Counted from the stretch's first letter, positions 1 to 5,421 are shown. The stretch is 5,450 nucleotides of DNA from an uncultured Muribaculaceae bacterium (GCA_910578365.1 CAJTRC010000095.1:1-5450); one strand, 5' to 3'. Numbers and translations are program-made. Notes: generated by a model from the sequence alone, not told the origin.

Positions 1-146
1 ACGGGCAGCTTGTCCTCTGGGATTAACAACACCAAACTGTACAAATAAATCAGGCGACCTTGAAAGGCCGCCCAATACTCTATGTTGTCTTTTGCTTGGT
101 TGAAAATCATAAAGTTCTTATCCCGAACTCGCGTTATTAGGGTCAT
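1..146 (-). CDS. Possible partial CDS running off the left edge, unknown
   Basis: Reading the minus strand from the ATG at 146, 48 codons stay open to the window edge. The product starts MTLITRVRDKNFMIF, continues with AKDNIEYWAAF, and then has a hydrophobic run LIYLYSLVLLIPEDKLP. A second in-frame ATG lies at 110. The same frame is open upstream to a stop at 219-221 and passes through the run of ten G, but has no ATG there. The amino-acid mix is plausible for protein and codons are more AT-rich than in the operon. Against it: an open frame this long is not rare by chance, I recognise no family, and a strong terminator-like hairpin (52-73) lies inside it. If real, it would start 61 nt after recO. 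It is more likely than not to be noncoding. Confidence 0.25.
   Translation of the reverse strand, partial: MTLITRVRDKNFMIFNQAKDNIEYWAAFQGRLIYLYSLVLLIPEDKLP
42..73 (-). terminator. Candidate intrinsic terminator downstream of recO
   Basis: On the minus strand, GGCGGCCT (72-65) pairs with AGGTCGCC (60-53) across a four-base loop TTCA. It makes 8 pairs with one G.U wobble, plus an outer G.U pair (73 with 52). The stem is followed at once by TGATTTATTTG (52-42), a broken T-rich tail. On the plus strand the wobble becomes an A/C mismatch, so the structure favours minus-strand RNA, the direction of the operon. It lies about 135 nt after the recO stop. The T tract is imperfect, and the alternative is that this is coding sequence of the left-edge frame. 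Confidence 0.45.
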
Positions 147-157
147 GCCAAAGTTTA

Positions 158-167
158 CCCCCCCCCC
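158..167. repeat. Ten-base C homopolymer (G10 on the operon strand)
   Basis: Positions 158-167 are ten consecutive C, between the recO stop and the ATG of the possible left-edge frame. Runs of this length are prone to slippage in replication and to miscounting in sequencing or assembly. No recognised gene crosses it, so a length change would alter no known product. Confidence 0.9.
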
Positions 168-174
168 GCTCCAC

Positions 175-195
175 CCCGGTATTTGTCGTACCGGG
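175..195. repeat. Perfect 7-bp inverted repeat just after recO
   Basis: CCCGGTA (175-181) and TACCGGG (189-195) are exact inverse complements around a seven-base loop. The hairpin begins 12 nt after the recO stop codon. On the operon strand it is followed by GTGGAGC and then ten G, with no T tract, so it does not look like a classic intrinsic terminator. It could protect the 3' end of the message or pause polymerase. Confidence 0.5.
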
Positions 196-207
196 CTAAC
201 ATTGAAA

Positions 208-924
208 CTACATCTCGGCTATTACGGCCATGGAGGGCAGGGAGAGTACCGGACGGTGGTGCAGACTGTAGTAGAGCAGCAGGTTGTTGAGAATGTCGCG
301 GCGCTGCCGGCGGTTGAGTCGGAACAGGTGCAGATTGCGTGTGTTCATGCGTGAAAGCGCGCGCAGGGCGATGGTCGACGCTTCGTCGAGGAATTGGTTG
401 TGAAGCGGCGCCGATGGCTTGAAACAGCCGTCGCGCAGGTCGAAGAGGCTGCCCGGCTCCGGCCAGTCGGGCTCGATGCCGAAAAAGCGGGCGAGGCGCA
501 GCAGAAAGTATATGTGGAAGTTCAGCGCCGCCTCGCGCGGCAGGCTGTCGAGCAGCTGTATGCTGTCGACGAGAAAGGCCGTCATCAGAGGGTCGGGCTG
601 ATGGTCGCGCAGGCATACTTCGAGGAAGTCGGCCAGAAACATTGCTGTGATGGCCTTGGATGGCTCGGTGCTTATACCCGGTATGAGCAGAGCGGGGCGG
701 AGCTCGCGGAAGTTATAGATGCTGCGGTCGGGGCGCACGTCGACTTCGAGGCATAGCGGACTGAGCGGCATGGTCAGTGCGCGGGTGCGTGCGGCGCGGC
801 GTCCTTTGTCGGCAGGTACGGTCACGCTTATCCGGCCCAGTTCGGCTGTCCATAGCGACAGAATCGAACTGCGGTCGCTGTGTTTGATTGTCCTGAGGGC
901 TATCGCTGTGACGCTGTGGTACAT
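208..924 (-). CDS. recO: DNA repair protein RecO
   Basis: RecO of 238 residues, full length for Bacteroidales. In the RecFOR pathway RecO binds single-stranded DNA and SSB, works with RecR to load RecA at gaps, and can anneal strands. The N-terminal OB fold spans about residues 1-80, starting MYHSVTAIALRTIKHSDRSS, with a basic patch KGRRAARTR at 40-48. The remainder is the helical domain, including AMFLADFLEVCLR at 94-106, LNFHIYFLLRLARFFG at 134-149, and NRRQRRDILNNLLLYY at 204-219 near the C-terminus. The only cysteines (58, 104 and 167) do not form the CxxC zinc finger known from some RecO proteins; this is normal for the E. coli and Bacteroidales types. The start is only 3 nt after the DUF4834 stop, so expression probably depends on the upstream genes. 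It is the last confident gene of the operon. Confidence 0.93.
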   Translation of the reverse strand: MYHSVTAIALRTIKHSDRSSILSLWTAELGRISVTVPADKGRRAARTRALTMPLSPLCLEVDVRPDRSIYNFRELRPALLIPGISTEPSKAITAMFLADFLEVCLRDHQPDPLMTAFLVDSIQLLDSLPREAALNFHIYFLLRLARFFGIEPDWPEPGSLFDLRDGCFKPSAPLHNQFLDEASTIALRALSRMNTRNLHLFRLNRRQRRDILNNLLLYYSLHHRPVLSLPSMAVIAEM

Positions 925-927
925 CGA

Positions 928-1263
928 CTATTTGATGTCTTCCCAGTCCACGTCGACAATCTGTTCTTCGGCCACTACCCGGCGCGGCGGCAGGTCGCAG
1001 CGGTCGGTCTGCGGGGGCAGTTCCTCGAAGCTGACGTATTCGCCTACATCGGCGTTGATTTTTTTGCCGCGGGTGCGTCGGCGTGTGCGGTTGTCATTGT
1101 CGTATGGGTTGGTGTTGCGGGCGCCGAACTGCTGTTCGTAAGCCTGCTGTGCCTGACGGCGGAAGTTGTCGAACTTGCGTTTGGTCGAGAACAGAGCCCA
1201 TAGCACGCGCCCTATGGGGATGACAACGAATAATAAGAATAAAATAAAAAGGAGTGAGCCCAT
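928..1263 (-). CDS. DUF4834 family small membrane protein, function unknown
   Basis: A 111-residue protein that I match, from recall of the family pattern, to Bacteroidota DUF4834. Its function is unknown. Residues 3-25 are one strongly hydrophobic helix, followed at once by the basic stretch STKRKFDNFRRQ (26-37); by the positive-inside rule the rest should be cytoplasmic, so it is best read as a membrane-anchored cytosolic tail and not as a secreted protein. Residues 36-47 are Gln/Glu-rich, 59-68 are almost all Arg/Lys (TRRRTRGKK), and two acidic blocks follow: VGEYVSFEELP at 73-83 and EEQIVDVDWEDIK at the extreme C-terminus (99-111). The acidic C-terminal motif looks like the conserved part. 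It sits 20 nt after pssA and 3 nt before recO. This neighbourhood (psd, pssA, DUF4834, recO) is, in my memory, recurrent in Bacteroidales, which hints at a membrane-linked role but proves nothing. Confidence 0.85.
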   Translation of the reverse strand: MGSLLFILFLLFVVIPIGRVLWALFSTKRKFDNFRRQAQQAYEQQFGARNTNPYDNDNRTRRRTRGKKINADVGEYVSFEELPPQTDRCDLPPRRVVAEEQIVDVDWEDIK

Positions 1264-1283
1264 AACGGTTGTTTTTTAGAGTC

Positions 1284-1982
1284 TTAGCGCTTGCTGCGGA
1301 GTGAGTCGGCTGCGGAGAGCATCAGGTATATTACTACTGTCCATGCAAGTCCGGCCAAGCCGAAGCCTATTATGAACGCTATGGCTGCGAGTATGATTAC
1401 GTAGCGTCGAAAGTTGTCCGCAAAGCTGAAGTTACGGAACTTCAGAGAGAACATACGCAAATTACATACCATACTCAACGAAATCAGTACAATTATAATA
1501 AGTGAAGGTATAGTGCCGGGGTATCCGTATCGGCTTATCCAGCCGCAGAAGCCTATCAGAAACAGGGCGTTGGCCGGTATTGGCAGGCCGCTGAATTCGG
1601 TGGACTGGCTTTCGTCGACGTTGAATTTGGCCAGTCGCAGGGCTCCGCACAGTGGCACAATTAGTGCGCCGTATGCCAGCGGGCTGTCGCTGTAAAGCTG
1701 CATTACGTTGATCATGAGCATGGCAGGAGCTACGCCGAAGCTTACAAGGTCGGAGAGCGAGTCGAGCTGCTTGCCTATCTCGGAGTAGGCGTGCATCAGG
1801 CGTGCAGAGGCGCCGTCGAAGAAGTCGAACATTGCTGCTGCGCCTATCATTATATAGGCCCAGACCTGGCCGCTGAGGCCGCAGTATTCTTCGCCTGCGT
1901 GCCAGGCGAATATTATTGCCACGCAGCCCGAAAGGAGGTTGAGGCTGGTAACGGCGTTGGGTATCAGAGATTTTATGCTCAT
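1284..1982 (-). CDS. pssA: CDP-diacylglycerol--serine O-phosphatidyltransferase
   Basis: Integral membrane enzyme of 232 residues in the CDP-alcohol phosphatidyltransferase family. It joins CDP-diacylglycerol and L-serine to give phosphatidylserine and CMP. The full family signature D-x2-DG-x2-AR-x8-G-x3-D-x3-D is present at residues 53-78: Asp53, Asp56-Gly57, Ala60-Arg61, Gly70, Asp74, Asp78. FSGLPIPANA at 130-139 is typical of PssA as opposed to PgsA-type enzymes, which, with the adjacent psd, decides the substrate call. Hydrophobic segments are visible around 8-27, 40-55, 83-97, 103-118, 137-150, 158-175, 192-210 and 212-226, with a basic tail SLRSKR at the end. The start MSIKSLIPNAVTSLNLLSG is the standard family N-terminus. 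The leader after psd contains a GC-only inverted repeat (2009-2030). DUF4834 follows 20 nt after the stop. Confidence 0.97.
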   Translation of the reverse strand: MSIKSLIPNAVTSLNLLSGCVAIIFAWHAGEEYCGLSGQVWAYIMIGAAAMFDFFDGASARLMHAYSEIGKQLDSLSDLVSFGVAPAMLMINVMQLYSDSPLAYGALIVPLCGALRLAKFNVDESQSTEFSGLPIPANALFLIGFCGWISRYGYPGTIPSLIIIVLISLSMVCNLRMFSLKFRNFSFADNFRRYVIILAAIAFIIGFGLAGLAWTVVIYLMLSAADSLRSKR

Positions 1983-2008
1983 TCGATTTTGTTGATTGAG
2001 GGGGGAGG

Positions 2009-2030
2009 GCCGCCGCAGAGGTGGGGCGGC
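2009..2030 (-). repeat. GC-only inverted repeat between psd and pssA
   Basis: GCCGCC (2009-2014) and GGCGGC (2025-2030) are exact inverse complements around a ten-base loop. In the transcript the stem begins 2 nt after the psd stop and is followed by a C-rich stretch (CCCTCCCCCC) and then the A-rich pssA leader. There is no U tract, so it is not a normal terminator. It might mark an RNA processing site or tune pssA translation; that is inference. Confidence 0.45.
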
Positions 2031-2032
2031 TG

Positions 2033-2698
2033 TTATTTCAGTCGGGCTATGGGGGTTATGCCGCCTATCGTCTTGTCGCCTACTTTCACAAGGGTTTCGG
2101 TGTCCACGGGCAGGTATATGTCCACGCGCGAGCCGAATTTAATGAATCCCATGTGGTCTTCGATTGATGCTTCCACACCCGGGTATGCGTAGGTGACAAT
2201 GCGGCGAGCCATTGCGCCGGCTACTTGACGTACTAACACCAATTGACCGCCCGGGGTTCGGATTACCACCGTTGAACGTTCGTTTTCCACGCTGCTTTTG
2301 GGCAGATAGGCGCCCATGAAACGTCCGCTGTGGTGTGCGGTGTATATTACTTCTCCGTCGACCGGAAACCAGTTGGCATGCACGTTCAGCGGACTCATAA
2401 ATACCGAGAGCTGCAGCGCGGGGCCTTTGAGATACTCGCCTTCGTAGGTTTCTTCGAGGGCCACGACCTTGCCGTCGGCGCTCGACACTACGGTGTTGAG
2501 CCGTTCGCCTTTGTAGTATCGCTTTGGCGAGCGGAAGAAGTTGACGGCCAGCAGGTATGTGACACCGAACACGGCGGAGCTGACAATGGCCCAGACCATG
2601 GGGCGAACCCACAGCCACAGCGGCACATTAATCAGCAGCACCAGTGTCAGGCCTACTATAAGTATGTTGGTACCTTCGCGGTGTAGTTTTACTCTCAT
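2033..2698 (-). CDS. psd: Phosphatidylserine decarboxylase (short, PSD-B2 type proenzyme)
   Basis: Pyruvoyl-dependent decarboxylase of 221 residues. It converts phosphatidylserine to phosphatidylethanolamine at the inner membrane. The length and motifs fit the short proenzyme class common in Bacteroidota and archaea, not the longer E. coli form. Two hydrophobic segments (about residues 12-32 and 34-55) anchor the N-terminus. SSADGKV at 72-78 holds the putative self-cleavage Asp75. FMSPLNVHANWFPVDG at 100-115 holds His107. GFIKFGSRVDIYLP at 184-197 holds the expected cut between Gly189 and Ser190, where Ser190 becomes the pyruvoyl group. Processing would give a beta chain of about 189 residues and an alpha chain of about 32. 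The catalytic roles are by analogy with the family. It lies 4 nt after upp and 50 nt before pssA, which makes its substrate; the gene order is the reverse of the reaction order. Confidence 0.96.
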   Translation of the reverse strand: MRVKLHREGTNILIVGLTLVLLINVPLWLWVRPMVWAIVSSAVFGVTYLLAVNFFRSPKRYYKGERLNTVVSSADGKVVALEETYEGEYLKGPALQLSVFMSPLNVHANWFPVDGEVIYTAHHSGRFMGAYLPKSSVENERSTVVIRTPGGQLVLVRQVAGAMARRIVTYAYPGVEASIEDHMGFIKFGSRVDIYLPVDTETLVKVGDKTIGGITPIARLK

Positions 2699-2702
2699 TA
2701 TA

Positions 2703-3356
2703 TTATTCTTTGGTGCCGTAGGCGAGGTCGCCGGCGTCGCCCAGGCCCGGTACTATATAGCTGTGGGAATTGATTTCGGGGTCGATAGCACCCATCCACA
2801 GTGTGGTGCGGTCGGCGGGCATCACTTTTTTCAGATAGTCCACGGCCTGTTGCGAGGCGATTACCGATGCCACGTGTATGTGTGCGGGCATGCCTTTGGT
2901 AATCAGGGCCCGGTAGCTGAGTTCCATCGAGGCGCCGGTGGCGAGCATGGGGTCGCACAGTATCAGTGTCTTGCCTTCGAGCGAGGGCGAGGCCAGATAT
3001 TCGATGCAGACGTCGAAGTTCTCTTTCTCCTTGTATTTGCGGTAGGCCGAAACAAAAGCATTTTCGGCGCGGTCGAAGAAGTTGAGGAATCCTTGGTGGA
3101 AGGGTACTCCGGCGCGGAATATGGTGGCCAGCACCACCGGCTCGTCGAGTACGGAGCACTTGGCGGTGGCCAGTGGTGTGGTGATGTCCTGCATGCGGTA
3201 GCGCAGGCGTTTGCTGATTTCGTATGCCATGATTTCGCCGGTGCGCTCCAGGTTGCGACGGAAGCGTAGCGGGTCGGCATGTATGTCGGTGTCGCGCATT
3301 TCGGCCAGATACTGGCTCATCAGCGACGGAGCAGCTCCAAAATCAATTACTTCCAT
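2703..3356 (-). CDS. upp: Uracil phosphoribosyltransferase
   Basis: Type I phosphoribosyltransferase of 217 residues, slightly longer than the roughly 208-residue enterobacterial enzymes. It makes UMP and pyrophosphate from uracil and PRPP (pyrimidine salvage, cytosol). The PRPP-binding loop is LILCDPMLATGASM at residues 131-144, with the acidic Asp135 and the small residues of the loop intact. ATIFRAGVPF (77-86) carries the conserved Arg-Ala-Gly. The uracil-binding tail SYIVPGLGDAGDLAYGT lies at 199-215. The Leu after GLGDAGD, where many homologues have Arg, is in my memory normal for Bacteroidales Upp and not a defect. The start ATG is 7 nt after the serS stop, and psd starts 4 nt after the upp stop, so it sits in the middle of the operon. 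Its placement beside lipid genes is not explained by its chemistry and is probably housekeeping clustering. Confidence 0.96.
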   Translation of the reverse strand: MEVIDFGAAPSLMSQYLAEMRDTDIHADPLRFRRNLERTGEIMAYEISKRLRYRMQDITTPLATAKCSVLDEPVVLATIFRAGVPFHQGFLNFFDRAENAFVSAYRKYKEKENFDVCIEYLASPSLEGKTLILCDPMLATGASMELSYRALITKGMPAHIHVASVIASQQAVDYLKKVMPADRTTLWMGAIDPEINSHSYIVPGLGDAGDLAYGTKE

Positions 3357-3363
3357 GTGGTTG

Positions 3364-4635
3364 TCAGTCGATGATGTCGAATCCGGTGTATTTGCGCAGG
3401 CATTCGGGAACGACTATGCCGTCGGGAGTCTGGTTGTTCTCGAGCATTGCGGCCATGATGCGGGGCAAGGCCAGGGCCGAGCCGTTGAGGGTGTGGCACA
3501 GACGGGTTTTCTTGTCGTCGCCGCGGTAACGGCATTTGAGGCGGTTGGCCTGGTACGACTCGAAGTTGGATACCGACGATACCTCAAGCCAGCGTTTCTG
3601 TGCGCCGGACCATACTTCGAAGTCGAATGTTATGGCCGAGGTGAAGCTCATGTCGCCGCCGCACAGGCGCAGTATGTGCCAGGGCAGGCCGAGGCATTCG
3701 AGCAGGTGCTGCACATGGTCTTTCATCTCTTCGAGGGCGCTGTATGAGTTCTCGGGCTTTTCGATACGCACGATTTCAACCTTGTCGAACTGGTGCAGGC
3801 GGTTGAGGCCTCGCACGTCGGCGCCGTAGCTGCCGGCCTCGCGGCGGAAGCAGGCCGAGTAGGCGCAGTTCTTCACGGGCAGCTGGTCGGGGTTGAGTAT
3901 TACGTCGCGGTAGAGGTTTGTCACCGGCACTTCGGCGGTGGGTATGAGGTAGAGGTTGTCGAGGTCGCAGTGGTACATCTGTCCTTCTTTATCGGGCAGC
4001 TGTCCGGTGCCGTATCCCGATGCCTCGTTCACCACGTAGGGGGGCTGTACTTCGAGGTAGCCGGCTTTTGAGGCTTCGTCGAGGAAGAACTGAATGAGTG
4101 CGCGCTGCAGTTTGGCGCCTTTGCCCAGATAAACGGGGAATCCGGCTCCGGTGATTTTCACACCAAGGTCGAAGTCGATAAGGTGGTATTTCTTGGCCAG
4201 TTCCCAGTGGGGCAGTGCGTCGTCGCCAAGCTCGGGCATGGGGCCGCCGGTTTTTTCAACCACGTTGTCGTCGGCTGTGCGTCCTTGTGGCACCATGTCG
4301 CAGGGAACGTTGGGCACATTAAGCAGAATCTCCTGTATTTCTTTTTCGGTCCGGGTCAGTTTATCAGCCTCGGCCTTCTGAGTTTCTTTGAGCGCAGCCA
4401 CCTGCAGTTTTGCCTGTTCGGCCTCGCTTTTGAGTCCTTTTTTCATCAGGGCGCCTATTTCGCCGGATAGCTTTTTGAGCTCTGCGGCTTTGGTGTCGGA
4501 GCTTAATTGCAGGGCTCGGCGCTGGTCATCGAGTTCGATGACGCGGTGTATGTGTTCGGCACCCTCGAAGCCTTTCACAGCCAGGCGTTCGATAATGCGC
4601 TCGGGATTTTCTTTGATTTGTGCTAAGGTAAGCAT
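3364..4635 (-). CDS. serS: Seryl-tRNA synthetase
   Basis: Class II aminoacyl-tRNA synthetase of 423 residues, full length. It activates serine with ATP and charges tRNA-Ser (also tRNA-Sec where present) in the cytosol. Residues 1-105 form the N-terminal antiparallel coiled coil that grips the long variable arm of tRNA-Ser; heptad-like Lys/Glu/Leu stretches run from about 27 to 100. The catalytic domain follows: TAEVPVTNLYRD at 233-244; motif 2, FRREAGSYGADVRGL, at 263-277 with Arg264; HQFDKVEIV at 281-289; the serine and ATP pocket segment EVSSVSNFESYQANR at 351-365; and motif 3, NGSALALPRIMAAMLENNQ, at 384-402 with Arg392. All key residues are present. The ATG is chosen because MLTLAQIKENPE is the canonical SerRS N-terminus. 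The 39-nt leader after the yqeY-like gene is A/C-rich with no Shine-Dalgarno. upp begins only 7 nt after the stop, so the two are probably cotranscribed. Confidence 0.98.
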   Translation of the reverse strand: MLTLAQIKENPERIIERLAVKGFEGAEHIHRVIELDDQRRALQLSSDTKAAELKKLSGEIGALMKKGLKSEAEQAKLQVAALKETQKAEADKLTRTEKEIQEILLNVPNVPCDMVPQGRTADDNVVEKTGGPMPELGDDALPHWELAKKYHLIDFDLGVKITGAGFPVYLGKGAKLQRALIQFFLDEASKAGYLEVQPPYVVNEASGYGTGQLPDKEGQMYHCDLDNLYLIPTAEVPVTNLYRDVILNPDQLPVKNCAYSACFRREAGSYGADVRGLNRLHQFDKVEIVRIEKPENSYSALEEMKDHVQHLLECLGLPWHILRLCGGDMSFTSAITFDFEVWSGAQKRWLEVSSVSNFESYQANRLKCRYRGDDKKTRLCHTLNGSALALPRIMAAMLENNQTPDGIVVPECLRKYTGFDIID

Positions 4636-4674
4636 TGTGGGTATGGTTGAATGTTAAGTGCTTATGTGGTGGGT

Positions 4675-5124
4675 TTAGCTCAGGAGGCGGCGTACGGCTG
4701 CCGATATTGCTTTTCCGTCGGCTCGTCCGGCGAGCTGTTTGGTAGCCACACCCATTACTTTTCCCATGTCGGCGGCTGATGAAGCTCCGACTTTAGCAAT
4801 TATTTCGCTCAATGCCGCGTCGAGTTCTTCGGCGCTCAGAGGCTGAGGCAGATACTCTTTGATTACGGCCATTTCGGCTTCTTCGGTTTCGGCCAGGTCC
4901 GGACGGTTCTGGCTACGGTAAATTTCGGCCGATTCGCTGCGTTGCTTGGCCATTTTTACCAGTATTTTCATAGCTGCGTCGTCGGAAAGTTCGCCGTTGG
5001 CGCCCGGAGCTGTCTTAGCTTCGATAAATTCTTTTTTGATACCGCGGAGAGCCTGCAGACGCACTTTGTCCTTGGCGAGCATGGCCGATTTGATGGCGGA
5101 ATTTATGGTTTCAAAAAAATCCAT
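4675..5124 (-). CDS. yqeY: GatB/YqeY domain protein
   Basis: A 149-residue protein of the GatB/YqeY family, the usual length for stand-alone members. The domain resembles the C-terminal tRNA-binding part of GatB, the amidotransferase subunit; the job of the free protein is not well established, and a tRNA-linked role is inferred. Visible family marks are the basic N-terminal helices with ALRGIKKEF at residues 25-33, the lysine-rich KILVKMAKQR at 53-62, YLPQPLS at 91-97, and the C-terminal block DMGKVMGV (119-126) followed by LAGRADGKAIS (131-141). It is predicted to be cytosolic and largely helical. It is the first gene of the operon: a good -7 box lies about 28 bp upstream of the ATG. The start is supported by that promoter and by the family-typical N-terminus beginning MDFFETI. 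Its stop is 39 nt before serS, which fits a translation-related pair. Confidence 0.93.
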   Translation of the reverse strand: MDFFETINSAIKSAMLAKDKVRLQALRGIKKEFIEAKTAPGANGELSDDAAMKILVKMAKQRSESAEIYRSQNRPDLAETEEAEMAVIKEYLPQPLSAEELDAALSEIIAKVGASSAADMGKVMGVATKQLAGRADGKAISAAVRRLLS

Positions 5125-5151
5125 AGCGGGTTGTTGTTTTTATATCAACTG

Positions 5152-5159
5152 CAAATTTA
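5152..5159 (-). promoter_or_regulatory. Bacteroidetes-type -7 box of the operon
   Basis: On the minus strand the sequence is TAAATTTG followed by CAG, an exact match to the TAnnTTTG consensus of the Bacteroidetes primary sigma factor. Transcription would start a few bases downstream, leaving a leader of only about 20-25 nt, A/C-rich and without Shine-Dalgarno, before the yqeY-like ATG at 5124. No TTTG -33 element is seen at the usual 19-21 bp spacing; a TTTTTTGG run lies at 5192-5199, too far away. A short inverted repeat CGAA-TT-TTCG (5160-5169) abuts the box on its upstream side and could be an operator or chance. Confidence 0.65.
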
Positions 5160-5250
5160 CGAATTTTCGCCGATATAAGGTGTATGTTATGCCAAAAAAC
5201 ATCTCCGCAGTAGCCAAAAAGTATAAAAATGTACGAAAAAGGCAGTAAAA

Positions 5251-5258
5251 TACCTTTG
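5251..5258 (+). promoter_or_regulatory. Candidate plus-strand -7 box in the intergenic region
   Basis: TACCTTTG followed by C matches TAnnTTTG exactly and points right, away from the operon. The stretch upstream is A-rich but has no TTTG at 19-21 bp. A transcript from here would run through the inverted-repeat cluster at 5274-5376. It could be the promoter of a gene beyond the right edge, of a small RNA, or a chance match in AT-rich DNA. Confidence 0.35.
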
Positions 5259-5291
5259 CTGTAACAGGCGCATACAAATTTTGTTGTGTAA

Positions 5292-5318
5292 TTCGGGAAT
5301 AAATTGTAAATTCCCGAG
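5292..5318 (+). repeat. Stem-loop, 9 bp, pairs best as plus-strand RNA
   Basis: TTCGGGAAT (5292-5300) pairs with ATTCCCGAG (5310-5318) around a nine-base AT-rich loop. The outermost pair is U.G on the plus strand but a C/A mismatch on the minus strand. Neither side carries a clean T tract. It could be part of a small RNA, a leader or a transcription end signal. Confidence 0.55.
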
Positions 5319-5325
5319 TTTGGGA

Positions 5326-5340
5326 GTTATACCATATAAC
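5326..5340. repeat. 15-bp palindrome, operator-like
   Basis: GTTATA (5326-5331) and TATAAC (5335-5340) are perfect inverse complements around CCA. The size and symmetry suit a dimeric regulator site. It overlaps by two bases the outer end of the next stem-loop. No regulator can be named. Confidence 0.4.
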
Positions 5341-5376
5341 AATCGGGCACTCAGTTGATTATGAGTGTCCGATTGT
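5339..5376 (+). repeat. Long stem-loop, 15 bp, pairs best as plus-strand RNA
   Basis: ACAATCGGGCACTCA (5339-5353) pairs with TGAGTGTCCGATTGT (5362-5376) around an eight-base loop. As plus-strand RNA all 15 positions pair, one of them G.U; on the minus strand that position is an A/C mismatch. It is the strongest dyad in the window. No T tract follows directly on the plus strand; on the minus strand TTATATGG follows the stem, so it could also end a gene entering from the right. Confidence 0.65.
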
Positions 5377-5400
5377 GCTAACAAATTTCAGTGGCTAAAT

Positions 5401-5421
5401 TTTAACATTTCTTTAACATTT
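5401..5421. repeat. Direct repeat TTTAACATTT, 11-bp period
   Basis: Two exact copies of TTTAACATTT lie at 5401-5410 and 5412-5421, separated by one C, so they repeat every 11 bp and face the same side of the helix. Plus-strand TTTG follows at 5420-5423. The arrangement suggests a protein-binding site upstream of a rightward gene outside the window. No -7 box is visible before the window ends. Confidence 0.5.

Larger units (their letters stand above)
208..5124 (-). other. Probable seven-gene operon, yqeY-like to recO
   Basis: Seven intact genes run in the same direction with gaps of 39, 7, 4, 50, 20 and 3 nt. A Bacteroidetes-type -7 box precedes the first gene. I found no further exact TAnnTTTG on this strand inside the block. 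The leaders before each ATG are A/C-rich and lack a GGAGG-like core, as expected for Bacteroidota, so translation starts cannot be chosen by Shine-Dalgarno; they were chosen by family N-termini. The probable 3' end is the hairpin at 52-73, unless the open frame at the left edge is a further gene. Cotranscription is inferred from spacing only. Confidence 0.75.

Noticed and set aside
1..10. The ten bases at the left edge recur inside serS near 3876
   Set aside because: A ten-base match between a window edge and a gene is expected by chance, and the flanks do not continue to match.
1..207. Possible tRNA gene after recO, since I recall tRNA genes near recO in some Bacteroides
   Set aside because: No cloverleaf arms, T-loop-like GTTCGA pattern or CCA end could be found on either strand.
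155..616. A 153-codon minus-strand frame overlapping recO
   Set aside because: It lies entirely within the recO region in another frame, is rich in Arg, Pro and Ala as expected of an out-of-frame GC-rich read, and matches no family; recO is clear.
2541..3269. A 242-codon plus-strand frame opposite upp
   Set aside because: It is antisense to intact upp and the start of psd, with Gly/Val/His-rich out-of-frame composition; the long length is a by-product of GC-rich codon usage.
3211..3747. A 178-codon plus-strand frame opposite serS and upp
   Set aside because: Antisense to two well-recognised genes, with no family resemblance.
5361..5381. Plus-strand mini-frame encoding MSVRLC in the long stem-loop
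   Set aside because: Six codons, no Shine-Dalgarno possible to judge, and its sequence is fixed by the stem pairing.
5187..5384. A 65-codon minus-strand frame upstream of the operon
   Set aside because: It starts in the loop side of the long stem-loop, crosses all the dyads, has no recognisable domain, and its codons do not resemble those of the operon.
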